A stretch of 64,000 bases of DNA from an uncultured Lactobacillus sp. (GTDB lineage: Bacteria > Bacillota > Bacilli > Lactobacillales > Lactobacillaceae), in assembly GCA_937874695.1 (NCBI GenBank), contig CALNAJ010000018.1, positions 1 through 64,000 of the forward strand, written 5' to 3'. The position numbers were made by a program, and so were the translations under genes. Of this stretch, positions 16,725-25,240 are shown in pieces (position 1 is the stretch's first letter; every line of letters starts with the position of its first letter). The notes under the pieces are model-generated. The model searched no databases, was not told the DNA's origin, and was given only the letters and a program-made list of their open reading frames with translations.

Positions 16725-17741
16725 TTACTTAGTGAAGTCGACAACCATCCGGCCAACGATCTTGTTAGCTTTCATTTCGTCGATGATATCGTTAACTTCG
16801 TCAAGACGACGAGTTTGAACGATAGGGTGAACCTTGCCTTCAGCACCGAATTGGAAGGTTTCAGCTAAGTCTTGACGGGTACCAACTAAGGAACCACGAA
16901 CTGAGATACCATCCAGAACAGTCTTGGCAATGTTCAATTCCATGTCACCTTGAGGTAAAGCAACGGCAACTAACTTGCCATCTGGTTTCAAAGCGTTAAC
17001 GGATTGGGTGAAGGCGTCCTTGGTAACGGCAGTAACTTGCGCGTTATCAACACCGCCGACCTTTTCTTGGATTTGTTCAGCAACGTCACCATCATGACGG
17101 TTGATTAAAATTTCTGCACCGTCTTTCTTGGCAGCGGCTAATTTGTCAGGGTTACCATCAACGGCAACAACGTGGGCACCGAAGACATTGTGAGCGTATT
17201 GGATAGCCAAGTTACCTAAACCACCGGCACCAACAACTTCAACCCATTGACCTGGCTTAGTTTCACCAGTCTTAAGTGCTTTGTACATGGTAACACCGGC
17301 ACAGGTAAGGGAAGTTGCTTCAACTGGGTCCAAGCCTTCTGGAACCTTAACAGCGTAGTTAGCATCAACGATACATTCTTCAGCCATGGCACCGTCAACA
17401 GTGAAACCAGAGTTCTTGACGTTCCGGCAAAGTGTTTCGCGACCGCTCAGGCAGTATTCACAGTGGCCACAGCCCTTGAAGAACCAAGCGATAGAAACCC
17501 GGTCACCGATCTTTAAGTTGTCAACATCGTCAGCAACTTGGATAACTTTACCGACACCTTCATGCCCAATGATCCGGCCAGGTTGCTTACCGAAGTCACC
17601 AGCAGCGACGTGTAAGTCGGTGTGACAGAGACCACAGTATTCCATCTTAACTAAAGCTTCACCATGGGTGATAGGACGTAAAGTAACATCTTTAATATCA
17701 ACGTAACCGTCGACTGAATCGCGAATAACAGCAGCTTTCAT
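16725..17741 (-). CDS. adhP: Zinc-dependent alcohol dehydrogenase, AdhP type
   Basis: A 338-residue NAD-dependent alcohol dehydrogenase. The catalytic zinc site is seen in EYCGLCHTDLH and GRIIGHEGVG; the structural zinc site has four cysteines in CGHCEYCLSGRETLC; the NAD fold is GAGGLGNLAIQYAH. In a heterofermenter it would reduce acetaldehyde to ethanol, recycling the NADH made upstream of phosphoketolase. ATG 17741 has AAAAGGGG upstream on the minus strand. It has its own promoter and a strong terminator. Codon use is biased as in a highly expressed gene. Confidence 0.93.
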   Translation of the reverse strand: MKAAVIRDSVDGYVDIKDVTLRPITHGEALVKMEYCGLCHTDLHVAAGDFGKQPGRIIGHEGVGKVIQVADDVDNLKIGDRVSIAWFFKGCGHCEYCLSGRETLCRNVKNSGFTVDGAMAEECIVDANYAVKVPEGLDPVEATSLTCAGVTMYKALKTGETKPGQWVEVVGAGGLGNLAIQYAHNVFGAHVVAVDGNPDKLAAAKKDGAEILINRHDGDVAEQIQEKVGGVDNAQVTAVTKDAFTQSVNALKPDGKLVAVALPQGDMELNIAKTVLDGISVRGSLVGTRQDLAETFQFGAEGKVHPIVQTRRLDEVNDIIDEMKANKIVGRMVVDFTK

Positions 17742-17777
17742 TTCAAAAAACCCCTTTTCTTTTTTTCTACAATGCCT

Positions 17778-17805
17778 AGTATACTAAAAAATCATGCAAT
17801 TTCAA
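17778..17805 (-). promoter_or_regulatory. Promoter of adhP
   Basis: On the minus strand TTGAAA (17800-17805) and TATACT (17778-17783) lie 16 bp apart, 37 bases before the adhP start. Confidence 0.75.
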
Positions 17806-17949
17806 GTGAAAATGTGAACAAAAACAAAATAATTGAAATGTGATTAGTTGTGCAAGCCTACTAACACCCGCTTTCTTAGATTGTTGAGCAAATGTCCGAA
17901 TGTGAAAGAAAAAGTTTAAAGGGTTTTCACAGTCAACCGAGTCAGTTGT

Positions 17950-17965
17950 ATGCAAACGGTTGCCG
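17950..17965. promoter_or_regulatory. Possible catabolite-responsive (cre-like) site
   Basis: The 16-mer centred on AACG fits most of the CcpA consensus WTGNNARCGNWWWCAW, with mismatches at positions 13, 15 and 16. It lies between adhP and the response regulator, over 140 bases upstream of the adhP promoter. Weak evidence. Confidence 0.25.
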
Positions 17966-18158
17966 CTTTCTAGGCGACTGAAAATTAAGCCATTAATAAG
18001 TAAAAAATTAGATAAATGTGAACCGAACGGTGGTTTTCGCATACAATTATGAGAAACTATGATAAAATTAAATGTTGAAATGAATAACGGACGGCCGCTC
18101 CCGGTATGGATTTGTTTGGGAGTGGACGCATTTAAATAGCCAGAGGAGTTAAAGCGCA

Positions 18159-18845
18159 ATGAGTCGAATTTTAATTATTGAAGATGAAAAAAATCTCGCC
18201 CGCTTTGTCGAGCTTGAATTGAAGCACGAAGGTTATGAGACTAACGTGCAGTTCAACGGTCGTACGGGGCTGGAAGCAGCGCTGTCCCAAGACTTCGACG
18301 TTATTTTACTGGATCTTATGTTGCCAGAACTTAACGGGATCGAAGTGGCCCGCCGTGTTCGCGAAGTCAAGAGTACGCCAATCATTATGATGACGGCTCG
18401 GGATTCCGTGATCGACCGGGTCTCTGGGTTAGACCATGGTGCCGACGATTATATCGTCAAGCCATTTGCCATTGAAGAACTCCTTGCCCGGGTGCGGGCT
18501 TTGTTACGGCGGATTCATTTGGAAGGTGAACAGAAGAACACCAAGCAAACGACCGTCAAATTCAAGGATCTCACCATTGAAAAGGAAAACCGGATCGTGC
18601 GGCGAGGGGATGAAGTCATCAACCTCACTAAGCGTGAATATGAATTGCTCCTGGCTCTGATGGAAAATATCAACGTGGTCTTGGCCCGTGATGTTCTCCT
18701 GACCAAGGTCTGGGGTTATGAATCCGAAGTCGAAACCAACGTCGTCGATGTTTACGTGCGTTACCTTCGGAACAAAATTGATGTGGTCGGCCAGAAGAGT
18801 TACATTCAGACGGTGCGGGGCACGGGGTACGTGATGCGTTCGTGA
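18159..18845 (+). CDS. arlR: OmpR/PhoB-type response regulator, ArlR-like
   Basis: A 228-residue two-component response regulator. The receiver domain carries the acidic pair EDEK near the N-terminus, the phospho-acceptor Asp in VILLDLMLP (about residue 52), Thr in MMTARD and Lys in IVKPFA. The C-terminal winged helix includes NLTKREYELLLALM and the ETNVVDVYVRYLRNKI recognition region, ending RGTGYVMR. It overlaps the kinase gene by four bases. Similar pairs in staphylococci (ArlRS) control surface proteins and autolysis; the name is given by resemblance of both proteins. It follows a 417-bp region with a probable promoter near 18060. Confidence 0.9.
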   Translation: MSRILIIEDEKNLARFVELELKHEGYETNVQFNGRTGLEAALSQDFDVILLDLMLPELNGIEVARRVREVKSTPIIMMTARDSVIDRVSGLDHGADDYIVKPFAIEELLARVRALLRRIHLEGEQKNTKQTTVKFKDLTIEKENRIVRRGDEVINLTKREYELLLALMENINVVLARDVLLTKVWGYESEVETNVVDVYVRYLRNKIDVVGQKSYIQTVRGTGYVMRS

Positions 18846-20506
18846 AATCAATAAATATTGAAGAACGGGATGCCGCAGAAGAGGAAGAACCTAAGCAAAA
18901 GAAGGGGTTTCGTTTTTCCCTGAAATGGGAATGGACGTTATCGACGGCTTTTGGTGTTCTGATTATTTTTGCGGCTATCGTTTTCTTAATTTTTAGTAGT
19001 TTTATGACGGTGCTGATGCGCCAGGAGAAGACCCACGTGGCGGATTCACTGAACGTGGTCGTCGAACGCCTGAGCAATCAGAGCGAAACACTCACCGATA
19101 GTCAAGTCGATCAGTTGTTGCGTCCGCGTAACGTGTTGGCTGACGAGACCAGTGGGAATCAACAGGGGGCGCCGTATAACAATGCGGTCGTCACTACATT
19201 GGCCCGTGATAGCCAGACGGTCACGGTCTACGATACCGCAGGGAAGGCGCTCTTCTCTACGGGGGATACGACCGCAGCCTTTAAGGCCGTTGGTAAGCAA
19301 CGGATTGCAGTGACGACGTTGAACCACCGGAAACATCTGGTGGGCCGGATGCCGATTCACAGTAAGGAAAATGACAGCTTGCTGGGCTACGTGCAGGTCA
19401 CGGATAACCTCAAGGATTATCGGGCGACGCAGGTTAAGTTGTTCCAGGTGGCCATTGTACTGGGCTTGATTGCTGGCTTGGCTGTAGCCATTCTCAGCTA
19501 TATCTTGGCATCGTTTCTGTTGCGGCCCGTCGAAGCTATTCGCGAGACGATTCACGCCGTCAGAGACGATCCCCAGACCGATAAGCGGGTACCAGAAATT
19601 CGGCATACCGATGAACTGAGTGACTTAGGGAATCTCTTTAACGGGATGCTCGATACCACTCAGGGGTACATGGATCAGCAGCAGCAGTTCGTGGAAGACG
19701 TTTCCCATGAATTACGGACGCCAGTGGCCATCATTCAAGGTCACATGGAGATGCTGGATCGTTGGGGGAAGGATGACCCCGAAGTGCTCGATGAGTCCAT
19801 TAAGGCCTCCTTACAAGAGACCAAACGGATGAAGAGCCTGGTTCAAGAAATGTTGGACCTGCAACGGGCCGAACAGATCGAAGTCAACTACACCAATGAA
19901 GTCACAGACGTGAGTGAAGTGGTGCAACAGGTCTACGATAACTTCAAGATGATTCATCCCGACTTTGTCTTTATCCTAGATGATGACGTTCAGCGGCCGG
20001 TTCAGGCACAGGTCTACCGGAACCATTTGGAACAGATCCTGATTATTCTCCTGGATAACGCCGTGAAGTATACCCAGACGCGTAAGGAGATTCATCTGAC
20101 GTTCGAGAGCGACTCTAGGAACGTCGAGGTGGCTGTTCAAGACTTTGGTGAGGGAATCTCTCAAGAGAACCGAGACCGGGTCTTTAACCGCTTCTACCGT
20201 GTCGACAAGGCCCGTTCGCGAACCAAGGGTGGTAATGGACTGGGATTGGCCATTGCCAAGCGCCTGATCGAGGCGTACCACGGGAAGATCACCATCGAAA
20301 GTGCCGTGGGCTACGGCTCCGTCTTCCGAATCTCGTTGCCGATCCTGTCGGATGAGGATGCACGCATTCTCAACGAGAAGAAGGAACGCGTTCAGGCCGA
20401 GGCCAACGATACTGGGATTCCTGGTATCAAGTCGGCATTGCTTGAAGATTCGCCACATGATGATGCGGCCAACACTGATGCGGGCAATTCTGATCAATCT
20501 AAATAA
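18842..20506 (+). CDS. arlS: Membrane sensor histidine kinase, ArlS-like
   Basis: A 554-residue kinase partner of the preceding regulator. After a charged cytosolic start come a transmembrane helix (about residues 31-56), an extracellular domain of about 140 residues, a second helix (about 203-228) and a HAMP linker. The H-box is EDVSHELRTPVAII (His near 291), followed by N-box DNAVKYT near 405, DFGEGIS near 434 and GNGLGLAIAKR near 464. The last 60 residues are an acidic tail, beyond the usual ATPase end. The start is a GTG overlapping the regulator's stop codon. It ends before a terminator. Confidence 0.9.
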   Translation: MKSINIEERDAAEEEEPKQKKGFRFSLKWEWTLSTAFGVLIIFAAIVFLIFSSFMTVLMRQEKTHVADSLNVVVERLSNQSETLTDSQVDQLLRPRNVLADETSGNQQGAPYNNAVVTTLARDSQTVTVYDTAGKALFSTGDTTAAFKAVGKQRIAVTTLNHRKHLVGRMPIHSKENDSLLGYVQVTDNLKDYRATQVKLFQVAIVLGLIAGLAVAILSYILASFLLRPVEAIRETIHAVRDDPQTDKRVPEIRHTDELSDLGNLFNGMLDTTQGYMDQQQQFVEDVSHELRTPVAIIQGHMEMLDRWGKDDPEVLDESIKASLQETKRMKSLVQEMLDLQRAEQIEVNYTNEVTDVSEVVQQVYDNFKMIHPDFVFILDDDVQRPVQAQVYRNHLEQILIILLDNAVKYTQTRKEIHLTFESDSRNVEVAVQDFGEGISQENRDRVFNRFYRVDKARSRTKGGNGLGLAIAKRLIEAYHGKITIESAVGYGSVFRISLPILSDEDARILNEKKERVQAEANDTGIPGIKSALLEDSPHDDAANTDAGNSDQSK

Positions 20507-20517
20507 TCTCTAAAAGT

Positions 20518-20554
20518 AACGGCTCAGGACGATGGTGTCTTGAGTCGTTTTTTG
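20518..20554 (+). terminator. Rho-independent terminator after the two-component genes
   Basis: AACGGCTCAGGAC pairs with GTCTTGAGTCGTT with minor mismatch, followed by T6. Confidence 0.85.
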
Positions 20555-20572
20555 CGTGCAGTTATTTGGGTG

Positions 20573-20601
20573 TTGACAAGTTCAGGGGCATCAGGTATTC
20601 T
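20573..20601 (+). promoter_or_regulatory. Promoter of the yxeA-like gene
   Basis: A perfect TTGACA (20573-20578) and TATTCT (20596-20601) have 17-bp spacing. Confidence 0.8.
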
Positions 20602-20610
20602 ATGATAACT

Positions 20611-20634
20611 AGTTAGTTACTACAGTAGCTAACT
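20611..20634. promoter_or_regulatory. Candidate operator: 24-bp palindrome next to the promoter
   Basis: AGTTAGTTACT and AGTAGCTAACT, separated by two bases, form an inverted repeat with 10 of 11 pairs. It begins nine bases after the -10, over the expected transcription start, which is where a repressor would sit. Confidence 0.6.
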
Positions 20635-20654
20635 GATGTGGGGAGGATACAAAG

Positions 20655-21059
20655 ATGAAATTTTTAATGAAGTTTGGGATGTTTTGTGCAGGGCTAGTCG
20701 TTTTAATCGGAGCGGCCGCCGTCATTACACCTAATTTAACTAAGAATCATGGGACAGAGTTGGCCATGGCGATTGACAATGTGAATCCAGCGGTCAAGAT
20801 AGAAGATGTCTACGCGAGCACCTCGGTAAAACCAATCCGGCATTTTATTGGCGGTGGGGGCGAGAAGGAATACGTTTATGAATTGGCCACCTACAATAAT
20901 CATGGCCAGATGCGTAAGCTCACATTTGATTCACAGTGGGTGCTGAAGCCCAACCGTTACCTTAAAATCAATACCAAGGGACAAAATGTGGAGACCTGGG
21001 AAGCCATCGACCGGGCTGAAGTACCAAGCGGGGTGCGACAGAATTTGATGATGTCGTAA
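20655..21059 (+). CDS. YxeA family secreted/membrane-anchored protein (DUF1093)
   Basis: A 134-residue protein with an N-terminal hydrophobic segment (FLMKFGMFCAGLVVLIGAAA, about residues 3-22) that should export or anchor it. The remainder is a small beta-rich domain with the family pattern YVYELATYNNHGQMRKLTF and YLKINTKGQNVETWE. The family has no proven function and is often controlled by envelope-stress systems. It has its own consensus promoter with an operator-like palindrome and lies directly after the two-component pair, so control by that regulator or another repressor is possible but unproven. GGGAGG precedes the ATG. Confidence 0.82.
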   Translation: MKFLMKFGMFCAGLVVLIGAAAVITPNLTKNHGTELAMAIDNVNPAVKIEDVYASTSVKPIRHFIGGGGEKEYVYELATYNNHGQMRKLTFDSQWVLKPNRYLKINTKGQNVETWEAIDRAEVPSGVRQNLMMS

Positions 21060-21069
21060 TTTATTGAAT

Positions 21070-21125
21070 GTAAAAGGGTCACCATTGTAGGAAGGCAAAT
21101 CATCCTGTGATGGTGGCCTCTTTTA
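21070..21125 (+). terminator. Terminator after the yxeA-like gene
   Basis: AAAAGGGTCACCAT pairs with ATGGTGGCCTCTTTT with one bulge, around a loop with a further TAGGA/TCCTG pairing. Confidence 0.7.
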
Positions 21126-21458
21126 ATGCTGATAGATCGCATTCTGTATATAGAAAATAGCGTATTTGTTATATACAACTATTCTGCTTTGTCGCGCGAC
21201 TCTAGTTGTATCGTTCTAATTCGATTGCTAGGGATTATGCGTAGCCTGAGTTAATCAGTTAGCATATTTGGAAGATAGTGGTAGTTACAGGCAAGACAGA
21301 GGTGACGTCAGGTGTGACAATGGTATTAAAACGTGGAACGGCTGGCTTGCAACTTGAAGCCTTAAGCCGATGCCATTCCTTGCTTGGAAGTGCGTCTTAT
21401 AGCAGGCTAGAAATTCCTAACAACCGAAAGCAATGTGTCGTCACAATTGAGAATAATA
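21126..21458. other. Intergenic stretch without a recognised gene
   Basis: About 330 bases between the yxeA-like terminator and the minus-strand yidC terminator. A short open frame near 21278 lacks a ribosome site and known sequence. A small inverted repeat, TATATAGAAAATAG near 21154 with TTGTTATATA near 21168, is present but not convincing. Nothing else is seen. Confidence 0.4.
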
Positions 21459-21494
21459 AAAAATCCCCCTCACCAATATTGGCGAGGGGGATTT
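21459..21494 (-). terminator. Terminator of yidC
   Basis: AAATCCCCCTC and GAGGGGGATTT pair around a CACCAATATTGG-type loop; read on the minus strand it ends in a run of T. Confidence 0.92.
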
Positions 21495-21509
21495 GACATG
21501 CAGTTGTGA

Positions 21510-22451
21510 TTAATGATGCCGTTGTTGCTTACCGGCATTGCGGTTACGGTTTTTCTTGTCTTGCGTCTTGGCTGCAGCTGGTTGACTAGCGGCTGACGAA
21601 GCGGGTGCTGCTGGCGTTACTGGCTTGGCAGCGACCGGTTCAACAACTGGCTTTGGCTTAGGACGACTTTCCATCTGTTCCTTGATCTCCCGACGAATCT
21701 TAGGCCGGTAGAAGTTGATGATCAGCGTTTGGACACAGGCGAACAATCCACCGACGAAGAAGTACAGGCCTAATCCGGCTGGTGAGCTCATCGTGAAGAA
21801 TAAAATCATCACGGGTGAGAGCAGCAAGGTAAAGCGCATCTGTTTCTTCTGGTCTTCCGGCATCCCCAACATAGAGAGGTAACCCTGTAACAGGTAGGAT
21901 AGGAAGGAGAGAATAGCCAAGATCCAGCTGGATTTCCCAAGTGGAATTGTGAGGAAGACGGCCCCAGATAATTCTGGTGAGTACCGAATAGCAGCGTACA
22001 AGGCGGCGAAGATTGGCATCTGAATCAATAATGGTAAACAACCAATACCACCGGTCATGCTGATCCCGTTTTCTTTGTACAGGGCCATCATGGCTTGGCT
22101 GGCAGCGGTCTGTTCTTCAGGCGTCTTGGCTTCTTTTTGCCGTTTCTGCATGGCAGCCATTTGTGGGCGCACCATCGAAATCTTTTCCTGTTGGACGGTG
22201 GCGCTACGCATCTGCTTGATCATGATTGGCAGTAAGACCATCCGCACGATAACGGTTAACCCAATGATTGCCCAACCATAACTGTTACCGAAGACCTGTG
22301 CGAGCCAGTCCATCACGTGTTGTCCAGGGACGGCTAGGTAGTCATAGACGAAGCCATACGGTTTTCCATTCTTGGTCTGCACACAGCCACTCAGAACGAG
22401 GGCCATAGCTGCCAATGCACCGGTAACCGTGACTTTCTTGGAGATTTTCAT
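21510..22451 (-). CDS. yidC: YidC/OxaA membrane protein insertase (lipoprotein type)
   Basis: A 313-residue insertase that places proteins into the cytoplasmic membrane with or without the Sec channel. The N-terminus is a lipoprotein signal ending in the lipobox LVLSGC, followed by the five-helix YidC core: WAIIGLTVIVRMVLLPIMIK with the conserved hydrophilic-groove Arg, then MTGGIGCLPLLIQMPIFAAL, and later helices. The C-terminal tail is rich in Pro, Ala, Lys and Arg, as in ribosome-binding YidC2 types. I take ATG at 22451, just after AAAGGGG; upstream in-frame codons add an unlikely extension. Other copies of yidC (next to rpmH) may exist elsewhere. Confidence 0.93.
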   Translation of the reverse strand: MKISKKVTVTGALAAMALVLSGCVQTKNGKPYGFVYDYLAVPGQHVMDWLAQVFGNSYGWAIIGLTVIVRMVLLPIMIKQMRSATVQQEKISMVRPQMAAMQKRQKEAKTPEEQTAASQAMMALYKENGISMTGGIGCLPLLIQMPIFAALYAAIRYSPELSGAVFLTIPLGKSSWILAILSFLSYLLQGYLSMLGMPEDQKKQMRFTLLLSPVMILFFTMSSPAGLGLYFFVGGLFACVQTLIINFYRPKIRREIKEQMESRPKPKPVVEPVAAKPVTPAAPASSAASQPAAAKTQDKKNRNRNAGKQQRHH

Positions 22452-22562
22452 TTTAATTTTGAACCCCTTTGTATTTAAAACGTAGAGCGCGGACGCCCCC
22501 AAACGACGAAAACGCCGCTAACATCAAACATATTACTTGATTTGCAGGCGATTTTCAAATGA

Positions 22563-22838
22563 TTATCTAGCGATTATCCGGAATTCCGCAAATCGTTGCG
22601 TTCGAGCTGCAGTTACCTTGAGGTCGTGGACGATGGCCCAGGGCGTCACCCCAGCCTTTATCTGGCGGGCAAAGTCCGCTAACTGATCTGCATCGCCGCT
22701 AGCGACAATGGCGACCTGGCCTGTTGGTAAATTTTGCACAGTGCCGGTGATTCCTAACTGTTGTGCCAGGCGGGCAGCGGACCAACGAAAGCCCACGCCC
22801 TGAACCTGACCAGTGACTAAAAAATGTTGCGTGACCAC
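22563..22838 (-). CDS. acyP: Acylphosphatase
   Basis: A 91-residue acylphosphatase, which hydrolyses carboxyl-phosphate bonds such as acetyl phosphate and 1,3-bisphosphoglycerate. The signature GQVQGVGFRW contains the catalytic Arg, and GTVQNLPTGQVAIVASG contains the catalytic Asn. Length is normal. The start is GTG at 22838 after AAGGGGG. It lies upstream of yidC on the same strand by 111 bases and is divergent from the rRNA methyltransferase gene. Acetyl phosphate from phosphoketolase is a plausible substrate in this organism (inference). Confidence 0.93.
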   Translation of the reverse strand: MVTQHFLVTGQVQGVGFRWSAARLAQQLGITGTVQNLPTGQVAIVASGDADQLADFARQIKAGVTPWAIVHDLKVTAARTQRFAEFRIIAR

Positions 22839-23079
22839 AAAAGTTCCCCCTTATGCTGGAAAATTTAGATTAATCATACCGCGAAGTGCCGCGTGTGCCT
22901 AGCGATATGGTAGAATTAACCATGCAGTTTTGCCTAACATGAATGGCGACTATCACTGGTGTCATGGTCTGGCAGAATTGACTTGTACTGAAATGAACAA
23001 ACTTTTGACGTAAATCTACTATAATAAAGAACATTTAGCAAACATATAAATAAGTCATTAAAAGTGAGGATAAATCAAT

Positions 23080-23850
23080 ATGAAAGAAAAAATCACGTCG
23101 GGTCAAAACAAACGGGTCAAACAGTGGCGGGCCTTAACTTCAAAGAAGGGGCGGAAGGCAACCCAGTCTTACCTGCTAGAAGGCTGGCATTTGGTGCAGG
23201 AGGCCTTGAAGGCTCAGCTGCCACTCACGGCCATCATGGGAACCGCGGAGCAGTTAGACGCGCACACAGCGAGCTTTCCAGCTAACGTGGACGTCTTTGA
23301 ACTGACCGACAGTATTGCAAAAACGCTGGGCGATACCAGCACGCCCCAAGGTATCTTCGCAACAGCGCCTATGCCGGATGATACAGCAGTGGATCCCGCT
23401 ACGGCGACTGGTACGTGGCTGTTCTTGGATCAGGTCCAAGATCCCGGCAACATTGGGACCATGGTGCGGACGGCCGATGCTGCTGGCCTGACCGGCGTTG
23501 TGCTGGGACAGGGTAGTGCGAGTCGTTTCTTACCAAAAGTATTGCGGTCCATGCAGGGGAGTCAATTCCATATTCAGTTGGTCGAGGGTGACCTGCACGA
23601 GTGGATCACGGCCTTTACCCAGCGGCAATTGCCAGTCTATGGGACCAACCTTGATCCCCAGGCCAAGGATTATCGCGACATTGATGCCTTGCAAGCTGGC
23701 GCAATTGTCATGGGCAACGAAGGCAATGGGATGGCGCCTGACCTGCAACAGTTAACGACACGAAACCTTTACATTCCAATCAAGGGTCAGGCGGAATCAC
23801 TCAATGTGGCTGTCGCAGCAGGCATCGTGATGTTCCGATTGGTTGGCTGA
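23080..23850 (+). CDS. TrmH/SpoU family RNA 2'-O-methyltransferase
   Basis: A 256-residue SPOUT-class methyltransferase with an N-terminal RNA-binding substrate domain (KRVKQWRALTSKKGRKATQS and LLEGWHLVQEAL). The knotted SAM site shows LDQVQDPGNIGTMVRTADAAG, then IVMGNEGNGM and YIPIKGQAESLNVAVAAG. It modifies 23S rRNA or tRNA by analogy with RlmB/TrmH; the nucleotide is unknown. It is divergent from acyP, with AGTGAGG before ATG 23080. This gene order (acyP-trmH-HD-pheST) is typical of lactobacilli. Confidence 0.92.
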   Translation: MKEKITSGQNKRVKQWRALTSKKGRKATQSYLLEGWHLVQEALKAQLPLTAIMGTAEQLDAHTASFPANVDVFELTDSIAKTLGDTSTPQGIFATAPMPDDTAVDPATATGTWLFLDQVQDPGNIGTMVRTADAAGLTGVVLGQGSASRFLPKVLRSMQGSQFHIQLVEGDLHEWITAFTQRQLPVYGTNLDPQAKDYRDIDALQAGAIVMGNEGNGMAPDLQQLTTRNLYIPIKGQAESLNVAVAAGIVMFRLVG

Positions 23851-23978
23851 ACGTTAAGAAACGGTAAATCACAATCACTTTCAGAACATTTTCATTGCTT
23901 TTTATCAAAAAGGAAGTATGATATAGGGTAATTAAGCATGACTGAAAATCATAATTCTAAATGAAAAGGAAGCATTCT

Positions 23979-24476
23979 ATGACCAAACTTACTTGGCGTG
24001 ATGACTCTGAGTACCTCGATTTAGTTTCTGACTTGTTGGAACAGGAGCCGGTTCAACGCCTGGCGAATTACACCCAGCACCACCATTCAACGCGTTTGGA
24101 ACACTCAATTTCAGTGTCCTATAACAGTTATTTAGTTGCAAAGAAACTTGGTTTGAATACCCGAGCCACCGCACGGGGTGGGTTGTTACATGATTTGTTC
24201 TATTATGATTGGCGCACGACGAAGTTCAACTTAGGTTCGCACGCTTTTATCCACCCACGAGTTGCTCTGCGGAACGCTGAAAAGCTGACCGACTTGAACG
24301 ACATGGAAAAGGATATTATCTTGAAGCACATGTGGGGCGCAACCCTGGCAACACCTAAATACCGGGAAAGTGCCATTGTTTCCTTGGTCGATGATTACGA
24401 AGCGGTCCATGAATTCTTTGGCCCAACTCGCAAGCACGTCCAAGCCTTTGTTGAAAAGCTTACGCCCAACGCCTAG
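23979..24476 (+). CDS. HD domain-containing phosphohydrolase
   Basis: A 165-residue HD protein. Metal-binding elements are HHHSTRLEHSISVSYNSY (first His), GGLLHDLFYYDW (the HD pair) and the later Asp in SLVDDYEA. I start at ATG 23979, preceded by AAAGGAAG; the in-frame ATG at 23961 is earlier but its codons overlap that ribosome site. It is likely a nucleotidase or phosphatase; the substrate is unknown. It is encoded upstream of pheST as in related genomes. Confidence 0.85.
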   Translation: MTKLTWRDDSEYLDLVSDLLEQEPVQRLANYTQHHHSTRLEHSISVSYNSYLVAKKLGLNTRATARGGLLHDLFYYDWRTTKFNLGSHAFIHPRVALRNAEKLTDLNDMEKDIILKHMWGATLATPKYRESAIVSLVDDYEAVHEFFGPTRKHVQAFVEKLTPNA

Positions 24477-24508
24477 TTTCGGTTGAGAAATGGGGGGTTA
24501 GAAGCACT

Positions 24509-24880
24509 ATGCAAATGATGTCATCACAGACAAAGCCTGAAGAAGGCGGCGTGGATTTCACGCTGTGTCCGCGCTTTGAACAGACCTTCTCATTCTTAGG
24601 AAAGAAATGGAATGGGCTGATTATTGATGTGCTCCTCCACGAGGGGCCACAACGGTTCAGAGACTTAGCGCACAAGATCCCGCGTTGTAGCGACCGTGTC
24701 TTGGTCGAACGACTCAAGGAATTGGAATACAACGGCGTGATCGTTCGCCGAACCTTTCCAGACAATTCGCTGATTGAATACGAATTGACACAGAAGGGTG
24801 AAGAGTTTAAGAACGTCATGGCGGCGGTTCACGCTTGGTCAGATAAGTGGTATTGTCCAACTGAGGCAGACCAGAAGTAG
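24509..24880 (+). CDS. HxlR family winged-helix transcriptional regulator
   Basis: A 123-residue HxlR-type regulator. The characteristic CPRFEQTFSFLGKKWNGLII at about residues 24-43 precedes the winged helix (GPQRFRDLAHKIPRCSDRVL with RLKELEYNGVIVR). Many HxlR proteins sense electrophiles or redox changes by the N-terminal Cys, which is present here (LCPRF). Target genes are not evident; it is followed by the T-box region of pheST. No strong ribosome site is seen before the ATG (GGGGGTTAG is nearest). Confidence 0.88.
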   Translation: MQMMSSQTKPEEGGVDFTLCPRFEQTFSFLGKKWNGLIIDVLLHEGPQRFRDLAHKIPRCSDRVLVERLKELEYNGVIVRRTFPDNSLIEYELTQKGEEFKNVMAAVHAWSDKWYCPTEADQK

Positions 24881-24909
24881 TTGACAGCATCGAAAAAGTC
24901 GGCTAGTCT
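24881..24909 (+). promoter_or_regulatory. Promoter of the T-box pheST transcript
   Basis: TTGACA at 24881-24886, immediately after the hxlR stop, and TAGTCT at 24904-24909 (17 bp) or the adjacent TATAAC. Confidence 0.7.
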
Positions 24910-24939
24910 ATAACATGTAATAATTTAAAAACTAAAAAC

Positions 24940-25186
24940 GATGATAGAAAAGCAGTAGCCGGTGCAATTTGTCAGGAAGAGTTTGCCAAGACTGGAAGCA
25001 AACTTCAAATTACTGGGTGAATTCAGTTCTTGAGTTGTAATCGGGAGTCGTGGCAACGCGATGAATGATTTTCCGGTGAGTGACCGTTATCACTTCTGAG
25101 TGTGGTTAGTTTTCGTGAGGAGACTAACTGAATCAGGGTGGTACCGCGAAGCTTCGTCCCTAGTTATGGGGACGGAGCCTTTTTTT
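24940..25186 (+). promoter_or_regulatory. T-box riboswitch controlling pheST
   Basis: The antiterminator core AGGGTGGTACCGCG is at 25135-25148, followed by the terminator hairpin GCTTCGTCCC/GGGACGGAGC (25151-25178) and T-run to 25186. Upstream lie the stem I elements, including the AGCAGTAG bulge and a TTC triplet region near 25021-25032, fitting a Phe specifier. The element should read uncharged tRNA(Phe) and allow pheST transcription when it accumulates. Confidence 0.93.
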
Positions 25187-25240
25187 GTGGAAAAATTAGC
25201 CGACCGGAAGTAGAAAAGTAGAGAAAATGGAGGATGACGT

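Noticed and set aside
17776..18159. Minus-strand open frame between adhP and the response regulator
   Set aside because: Overlaps the adhP promoter, lacks a ribosome site and has no recognisable sequence.
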